Shown piece by piece: positions 56,823 to 64,000 of a DNA stretch of 64,000 bases. A model generated the notes under the pieces. It was given only the letters and a program-made list of their open reading frames with translations. It did not search any database and had not been told where the DNA came from. The stretch lies in contig JAPOVT010000046.1 in NCBI GenBank assembly GCA_026708015.1, positions 1 to 64,000 on the forward strand, in the 5' to 3' direction. The position numbers were made by a program, and so were the translations under genes. Positions within the stretch are counted from its first letter, which is position 1. Each line of letters opens with the position of its first letter. Source of the stretch: a bacterium. Lineage in GTDB: Bacteria; Actinomycetota; Acidimicrobiia; Acidimicrobiales; Bin134.

Positions 56823-57889
56823 AACGCGAGGGGGCCGTAGGCTGGCTTTACGACCTTGTTGATGATCTCCAGCCGCTCATCGAAGGGGATGAACGCGCTC
56901 TTCATGGCGTTGATGGTCAGCCACTGGATGTCGGCCCAGTTGAAGCTGAATTCGTCCACCAATTGCATCACCTCCTGGGTCATGGAGGTGGCGCTCATCA
57001 GGCGGTTGTCGGTGTTGACCGTGACCCGGAAGCGCAGATCGCTCAGCACCTTGATGGGGTGCTCGGCGATGGACTGCGCTGCCCCGGTGTGGACGTTGGA
57101 CGTTGGGCACAGCTCCAATGGGATGCGCCGGTCCCGCACGAATGCGGCCAAACGGCCCAGCTTTGGGGTGCCATCGGGGCCGAAATCAATGTCATCAACG
57201 ATGCGGACGCCGTGGCCTAGGCGCTCGGTGCCGCAGTACTGCACGGCTTCCCAGATGGACGGCGGGCCGTAGGCCTCCCCGGCGTGGATGGTGAAGTGGA
57301 AGTTTTCCCGCTGAATCAGATGGAATGCGTCGAGGTGGCGGGTGGGAGGATTGCCGGCCTCGGCTCCGGCAATGTCAAAGCCCACCACGCCCCGGTCGCG
57401 ATGGCGGATGGCCAGCTGGGCGATTTCCAGCGAGCGAGCCGCGGTGCGCATGGCAGTGACCAGCGTGCCGATGCGGATGTTGCGGTTGGCGCTTCCCGCC
57501 TCGAAGCCGGCCACTACCGCCTCCACTACCTCGTCCAGGCTCAGCCCGGCTTCGGTGTGGAGTTCGGGAGCAAACCTCACCTCGGCGTAAACCACGCCAT
57601 CGTCGTCCAGGTCTTCGGCGCACTCAGCCGCTACTCGCTCCAGGGCGTCACTGGTCTGCATGACACCCACGGTGTGGGCGAAGGTCTCCAGGTACAGGGT
57701 GAGGTCCAGCCGGCTGGCCCCTCGCACCATCCAGCGGGCCAGCTCGTCGGCGTTGGTGGTGGGCAGGTTGTTGTAGCCGGTCTCGGCGGCCAGCTCCACC
57801 ACGGTCTGCGGGCGCAGTCCGCCGTCCAGGTGGTCGTGCAACAGGACTTTGGGAGCGGCTCTTACTTCTTCGATTGTCGGATGAATCAC
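56819..57889 (-). CDS. add: Adenosine deaminase
   Basis: About 356 residues from GTG 57889, 4 bp after deoA; a longer start at 57919 would overlap deo[15 protein letters not shown] carries the zinc His pair. [11 protein letters not shown] and GHGVRIVDD are the active-site Glu and His regions. [13 protein letters not shown] holds the late Asp ligand. It converts adenosine and deoxyadenosine to inosine forms. Confidence 0.95.
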   Translation of the reverse strand: MIHPTIEEVRAAPKVLLHDHLDGGLRPQTVVELAAETGYNNLPTTNADELARWMVRGASRLDLTLYLETFAHTVGVMQTSDALERVAAECAEDLDDDGVVYAEVRFAPELHTEAGLSLDEVVEAVVAGFEAGSANRNIRIGTLVTAMRTAARSLEIAQLAIRHRDRGVVGFDIAGAEAGNPPTRHLDAFHLIQRENFHFTIHAGEAYGPPSIWEAVQYCGTERLGHGVRIVDDIDFGPDGTPKLGRLAAFVRDRRIPLELCPTSNVHTGAAQSIAEHPIKVLSDLRFRVTVNTDNRLMSATSMTQEVMQLVDEFSFNWADIQWLTINAMKSAFIPFDERLEIINKVVKPAYGPLAL

Positions 57890-57893
57890 TGCC

Positions 57894-59168
57894 CTAATCG
57901 TACGGAATCCGAGCGGCAATCAGGCGGCGAGGCTCGGGAGCGGTGTCGGCGATGGTCAGGGCGGTGCTCAAGGCCTCGTGGGCCGCGGGCAGCAGGGAAG
58001 GGTCGTCGGTGTGGAGTTCGGCGATCACCTCGCCGGCCGCCACGCTGTCACCGTGGACCCGGCGTAGGAGCACCCCAGCCACCGCCGACACGTCGTCCTC
58101 CTTGCGGGCTCGGCCCGCGCCCAGCCGCCAGGCCGCCACTCCCACGGCCAGGGCGTCAATGCGGTTGACCACCCCGTCGGCCGGGGCAGTCCAGTGGTCC
58201 ACCACCGGGGCGGCGGGCAGGGGAGCGGCGGGATCGCCGCCCTGGGCCGCCACCATGGCCCGCCACACGTCCATGGCCCGGCCCGAGGCCAGCACATCGG
58301 CCGGGTCGGAGTCCAGGCCGGCGATGGCCACCATCTCCTGGGCCAAAGCCAGGGTCACCTCCAACAAGTCGGCGGGTCCGCCCCCGGCCAATGTCTCGAC
58401 CGCCTCGGCCACCTCCAGGGCGTTGCCCGCGGCTAGGCCCAATGGCTGGTCCATGTCGGTGAGCAGCGCCACGGTGTCCACCCCGTGGGCATGGCCCAAT
58501 CCGACCATGGTGCGGGCCAGTTCCTCGCCCATAGCGGGGTCGGGCAGGAACGCCCCCGAGCCGAACTTCACATCCAGCACCAGCCCGGCGGTTCCCTCGG
58601 CGATCTTCTTGGACATGATCGAGCTGGCGATCAGCGGGATCGACGCCACCGTCCCGGTCACGTCCCGCAGGGCGTACAACACCCGATCGGCGGGAGCCAG
58701 GTCGGCAGTGGCCGCAGCGATCACCGCGCCCACGTCTTGGAGTTGGCCCAGGAATTGATCGTGGCTGAGGGCGGCCTGCCAGCCGCTGATGGCCTCCATC
58801 TTGTCGAGGGTGCCACCGGTATGGCCCAGGCCCCGCCCCGAGAGCTGGGGCACCGCCGCGCCGCAGGCCGCCACCAGGGGGCAGAGCACCAGCGACGCCT
58901 TGTCGCCCACTCCGCCGGTGGAGTGCTTGTCGACCGTGGGCCGCGCCAGGCTCGACAAGTCCAGCCGCTGGCCGCTGTTGATCATGGCCGCGGTCCAAGT
59001 GGCCAGTTCTCGGCCGGTCATCCTCCGCCACACAATGGCCATGAGCAGGGCGGCGGCTTGCTCCGCTGGGATGGAGCCCGAGGTGACCCCTTCGATGAAC
59101 CAGTCGATTTGCTCGTCGCTCAGCTCGCCACCGTCCCGCTTGGCGACAATGAGATCGACCGTGTTCAC
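57894..59168 (-). CDS. deoA: Thymidine/pyrimidine nucleoside phosphorylase
   Basis: About 424 residues, GTG start overlapping the cdd stop. The phosphate-binding signature [20 protein letters not shown] is intact, with [17 protein letters not shown] and [19 protein letters not shown] (catalytic Lys region). It cleaves thymidine or deoxyuridine to base and deoxyribose-1-phosphate. A phosphopentomutase to reach deoxyribose-5-phosphate for DeoC is not in the window. Confidence 0.95.
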   Translation of the reverse strand: MNTVDLIVAKRDGGELSDEQIDWFIEGVTSGSIPAEQAAALLMAIVWRRMTGRELATWTAAMINSGQRLDLSSLARPTVDKHSTGGVGDKASLVLCPLVAACGAAVPQLSGRGLGHTGGTLDKMEAISGWQAALSHDQFLGQLQDVGAVIAAATADLAPADRVLYALRDVTGTVASIPLIASSIMSKKIAEGTAGLVLDVKFGSGAFLPDPAMGEELARTMVGLGHAHGVDTVALLTDMDQPLGLAAGNALEVAEAVETLAGGGPADLLEVTLALAQEMVAIAGLDSDPADVLASGRAMDVWRAMVAAQGGDPAAPLPAAPVVDHWTAPADGVVNRIDALAVGVAAWRLGAGRARKEDDVSAVAGVLLRRVHGDSVAAGEVIAELHTDDPSLLPAAHEALSTALTIADTAPEPRRLIAARIPYD

Positions 59169-59554
59169 GGCAGGTCGTCGGGGCCGAAGGCGCCGGGCAG
59201 CAACTCGCCCACCGTCTGGATCTCGTTTACCTGGCAGGCGGCGCCACCCGCCTCATAGAGCAGTTGGCGGCAGCGTCCACAGGGGGTGAGCGGGTTTCCG
59301 TCGCCATCGGTCACCGCCACCGCCACCAGCCGCCCGCCGCCAGTGCGGTGCAGGTCGCCGACCAAGCCGCATTCGGCGCACAGGGTGAGCCCGTAGGAGG
59401 CGTTCTCCACGTTGCACCCGGTTACCACCCGACCGTCGTCGGTCAGCCCGGCCGCGCCCACCGACAGCTTCGAGTACGGGGCATAGGCCCCCGTGGAGGC
59501 CTCATGGGCGGCAGCCCACAACTCATCCCAAGAGATCGCCTGCTCAGTGCCCAT
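59165..59554 (-). CDS. cdd: Cytidine deaminase
   Basis: About 129 residues, homotetrameric type. YAPYSKLSVGAAG, the motif GCNVENASYGLTLCAE (zinc Cys and catalytic Glu) and PCGRCRQLLYE (second Cys pair) are all conserved. It deaminates cytidine and deoxycytidine. It sits between the permease gene (21 bp upstream) and deoA (4-base overlap) in the transporter operon. Confidence 0.96.
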   Translation of the reverse strand: MGTEQAISWDELWAAAHEASTGAYAPYSKLSVGAAGLTDDGRVVTGCNVENASYGLTLCAECGLVGDLHRTGGGRLVAVAVTDGDGNPLTPCGRCRQLLYEAGGAACQVNEIQTVGELLPGAFGPDDLP

Positions 59555-59575
59555 CAGTGCTCTTTTCTGCTTCCG

Positions 59576-60916
59576 CTACTTGCTTCGCTGGAACGGCTGG
59601 CCCGCAGCCGCAGGTGGGATCGACCGGCCCACCGCACCGGCCACCACCACCAGCGTGACCACAAACGGCAGGGCCTGGAGGAACTCGCTGGGAATCTCGA
59701 ACCCGCTCACTTCTACCCCGAGGAGCTGGAGGCGGGTGCCCAGCGCCCGGGAGAAGCCGAACAGCAGCGCCCCACCAAATGCGCCCCACGGGGTCCACTT
59801 CCCGAAGATCAGGGCGGCCAGAGCGATGAACCCCGCCGCGTTGGTCATGTTGTCCTCGAAGCGGGTTTGCGACTCCATGGAGAACCAGGCCCCGGCCAAA
59901 CCGGCAATCAGCCCGCCCAAGATCACCGACTGGTAGCGGATCCGAATCACGTTCACACCCAGGGTCTCGGCGGCGTGGGGGTTCTCTCCGCACGATCGCA
60001 CCCGCAAACCCCACGGCGTACGGAACATGACCAGCCAGGTGCCGATCACCACCAGGTACATCATCCAGTAGATGGGCTTACCCCGGAAAAGCTGGTCGCC
60101 GATCACCGGAATTTCCGACAGCAAGGGCAACCCGAACTCGGAGGTTCCCACCCCGGTGGTGATGCCGGTCTTGACGATCACCTCCGAGCGCAGGAATCCG
60201 GTCAGCCCCAAGGCGAACAGGTTGATCACCACCCCGGCCACGATCTGGTTCACGCCGAAGCGGATGGACAGCACGGCAAGAAGGGAGGCCACCAGTCCGC
60301 CGGCCAATACCGATATGAGTATGGAGAACCACAGCAATCCGGTGGACTGGGCATCTCCGATGGTGGCGTAGGTCATGTAGCCGATGCCGGCACCGGCCAG
60401 CATGGTGCCCTCGATGCCGATGTTTATGATGCCCGACCGCTCGCACCACAGGCCGGTGGTGGCCCCCAATGCCAGTGGGGTGGCCAGCACCAGCGACTGG
60501 TTGAACAGGTTGATGATGTTGGTGCTGGGGTTGTCGGATAGCGCCAGGCTGAGCACCAGCACCAATGGGATCAGGGCTATGGCGCTCAAGAGCCGAGCCG
60601 GGCTAGCCCATCGTCGGGTCTCGGGCGGTGCAAATCCCAGCACCGCAGCGACCAGGAACAGCACCCCGATGGCGATCACCCACGTGGGGGGATGGAATCC
60701 GATACCGGCCGGGTCGGGGGGCGGCTCAAAGTCGAACGTCCGGCTGGTGCCGCTGATGGCCGGGGCGACCCCGGCGATCAAGGCCACTCCCAGCAGCCCG
60801 AAGACCAGCCCGGTCACCGACTGGCGATTCAGACCAGCCCGCTCCGAGGCTCCGGTCGCGCCCGCGGCGTGCTCCACGGTGGTCACACGATTCTCCGGGG
60901 TTGCACTGATATCCAA
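59576..60916 (-). CDS. Nucleoside-type ABC transporter permease 2
   Basis: About 446 residues, TTG start. It is a BPD_transp_2-type permease with about ten hydrophobic segments. The CERSGIINIGIEGTMLAGAGI loop and the coupling region VRSCGENPHAAETLGVN are typical of the NupQ/YufQ-like half of nucleoside importers. About 50 N-terminal residues are non-hydrophobic. It pairs with the permease at 60945 and the ATPase at 62102. Confidence 0.88.
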   Translation of the reverse strand: MDISATPENRVTTVEHAAGATGASERAGLNRQSVTGLVFGLLGVALIAGVAPAISGTSRTFDFEPPPDPAGIGFHPPTWVIAIGVLFLVAAVLGFAPPETRRWASPARLLSAIALIPLVLVLSLALSDNPSTNIINLFNQSLVLATPLALGATTGLWCERSGIINIGIEGTMLAGAGIGYMTYATIGDAQSTGLLWFSILISVLAGGLVASLLAVLSIRFGVNQIVAGVVINLFALGLTGFLRSEVIVKTGITTGVGTSEFGLPLLSEIPVIGDQLFRGKPIYWMMYLVVIGTWLVMFRTPWGLRVRSCGENPHAAETLGVNVIRIRYQSVILGGLIAGLAGAWFSMESQTRFEDNMTNAAGFIALAALIFGKWTPWGAFGGALLFGFSRALGTRLQLLGVEVSGFEIPSEFLQALPFVVTLVVVAGAVGRSIPPAAAGQPFQRSK

Positions 60917-60944
60917 GCTGTGCTCGTGGTGTGGTCATTCATGT

Positions 60945-62101
60945 TCACACTGACCCCTCGACGGATGTGGCCTTGAACGGGCTTTGGTCCATTTCTCGTA
61001 CCCGGAACAGGTAGCGGACGATGGCGTCAGCGGCCACGAACAGCAGCACCATGGCCTGGATGATCCGCACAACGTCGATGGAAACGTCGGCTTCCTGCTG
61101 CATCAGCGGTGCCCCCGACAGCATCGACCCCCAGAGAAGCGCGGCGGCGATGATGGCCACCGGGTTGGTGCGGGCCAACAGGGCGATGGCGATGCCGTCG
61201 AAGCCCATCAGGAAGAAAGTACCCGGCTGGAAGAAGCCGTTGGTGCCCGAGATTTCCGAGGCCGCGGCCAGCCCGGCGAACGCTCCCGACGCGGCCATCG
61301 AGGCCACGATCACCCGGTTCACGTTGATCCCGGCGTAGTGGGAGGCGTGAGGATTCAGCCCCACCGTGCCCACCTCGAACCCGAACGTGGTGCGATTGAG
61401 CACGAACGCCACCACCAGGCACACGCCCAGTAGGGCGAATAGGCCAGTGTGGAGAACGGGCTGGCTGTCCACCAGCTCGGGCAAGACCGCGGTGTCGGAG
61501 ATGGGGTCGGTGCGGGGAACGGTGCTCTCGGTGTCGCGCAGCACTATTGGATCGCGGGAGTTCACCATCCAGCGGACCCCGAATAGAACCAAGGAGTTGA
61601 GCATGATGGTGCTGATCACCTCGTGGGCCCCGGTCTTGGTGCGCAGCACGCCGGGAATCCCGCCCCAGAAGGCACCCCCCAGCGTGCCGGCGATGAGGAT
61701 CAGCGGGATGGCCACGATGCCGGGCAGGTCGGACATCCACGACAGCGCCCCCACATAGGCCGCGGTGATGCCGCCGGCTAGCAGCTGGCCCTCGGCACCG
61801 ATGTTGAACAGCCCGGCTCGAAAGGCGAAAGCCAAGGCCAACGCCGATCCGATGAACGGCGCCGACCGGGCTATCGACCCCGCGATCTGGTCGCCCCCAC
61901 CCACCATGCCCCGCAACAGCGCCCAGTAGGCGGTGAAAGGGTTCACCCCTATGATGGAGATCAGCACGCCGCCGACCACGAACGACAACAAGATGGCGTA
62001 GAGCGATACGTACAGCGGCTGGAGCCGCCATGCCTCGGTGAGCAGGCGGTGGACCTGGCTGGCGGCCCGCCCAATCCCGGCGTTGGCATTCTTGGCGCCG
62101 T

Positions 62102-62105
<4 letters not shown>
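60945..62105 (-). CDS. Nucleoside-type ABC transporter permease 1
   Basis: About 386 residues, GTG start overlapping the ATPase stop by 4 bases. Multiple membrane segments, with FRAGLFNIGAEGQLLAGGI and the cytoplasmic GLNPHASHYAGINVNR loop contacting the ATPase. This is the NupP/YufP-like half of the importer. It lies 28 bp ahead of the second permease. Confidence 0.9.
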
Positions 62106-63646
<1,541 letters not shown>

Positions 63647-63807
63647 GCGCAGCCCAGGCTACGCCAAATGACGCCAGCTGCTACCCCATCCACGAGATGC
63701 TCAAGCTTCGAGTCCTTTCTCAAGGGTCCGAAATGTGCTCGAGAGGCCGATTGGAGAAGTGGCCGTCCACAGGCCGTTTCTCGTGAATGCCGTGATTACG
63801 ACTGTGG

Positions 63808-64000
63808 TCAGTGGACGCTGGCAGGCTCGTGTGTGGCAAGGTCGATGACATTGAAGAGCGACGGTGCATCGTGAGCCTCGCCCCACTGCTGCAAGAGTTG
63901 GTCGACTGCATGAGCAATCGCCGCAGCATTTAGGTGCTGACCGACTTTATCAAGAGCGGCACGCGCGTCTTTCTCGATACCTGCACGGTTGTGGCGAAGA
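63808..64000 (-). CDS. C-terminal part of an unknown protein, 5' end outside window
   Basis: On the minus strand a frame is open from the window edge (codons from 63999) to TGA at 63808-63810, giving about 63 residues. They include KDARAALDKVGQHLNAAAIA, HAVDQLLQQWGEAH and SLFNVIDLATHE. It looks like a coherent helical C-terminus with normal codon use. No family was recognised. The 160 bp between it and the ATPase start hold no gene. Confidence 0.5.
   Translation of the reverse strand, partial: LRHNRAGIEKDARAALDKVGQHLNAAAIAHAVDQLLQQWGEAHDAPSLFNVIDLATHEPASVH

Overview
The window looks like a chromosome segment of a high-GC actinobacterium, most likely an Acidimicrobiia-type lineage. This is inferred from the uniformly GC-rich coding, many GTG/TTG starts and tight 4-base gene overlaps. 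It also fits an F420/PPOX-type flavin protein, a HelD-like ATPase, a short ALDH-like partner of the kind found beside deoC in Streptomyces, and lipoproteins alongside an lnt gene. No rRNA or complete tRNA gene was seen, so the taxonomy rests on gene content only.

Layout. 1-3948: the 3' part of a very large secreted repeat protein (seven related beta repeats plus a Calx-beta domain). 4047-5947: an AbiEii-type toxin module whose partner carries an IS1595-transposase zinc ribbon. 6054-13349: a Cache-domain lipoprotein, a ThDP enzyme, a GSDH-type lipoprotein, tesB, a GtrA-like protein, a methyltransferase and a DUF1214-like protein. 13412-18696: a lower-GC defence island with a RES-Xre toxin-antitoxin pair, vsr, a C5 methyltransferase with its probable endonuclease, and a second small restriction-modification pair lodged between vsr and the C5 methyltransferase inside a direct repeat of about 205 bp. 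18715-26682: a glycan-type cluster (GT4, methyltransferase, alpha/alpha-barrel protein), dtd, lnt, hemY-like and hemE. 26797-27695: a DUF433 antitoxin with a broken PIN-like toxin. 28146-31322: HelD-like ATPase, PPOX protein and O-methyltransferase.

31350-37222 is a complete-looking, TPP-riboswitch-controlled thiamine operon, thiC-thiE-thiO-thiS-thiG-tenI-thiD. Upstream of it lies an intergenic region dense in hairpins that ends in a tRNA/tmRNA-like T arm (37237-37403). 37488-47977 holds pgi, a MacB/FtsX-type ABC exporter with two paralogous permeases, a 1-Cys peroxiredoxin, two unknown proteins and a LysM lipoprotein. 48111-49898 holds a gene remnant and a D-aminoacylase-like amidohydrolase.

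50467-63646 is devoted to nucleoside salvage and breakdown. upp and a plus-strand operon (deoC, aldehyde dehydrogenase, short ALDH-like protein, deoxyribonucleotidase) face a minus-strand operon of nucleoside-type ABC transporter (ATPase and two permeases), cdd, deoA, add and a HAD hydrolase. A VapBC pair sits between them. Together these would import nucleosides, deaminate and phosphorolyse them, and carry deoxyribose phosphate through acetaldehyde to acetate or acetyl-CoA. The window ends inside the 3' part of an unknown minus-strand gene.
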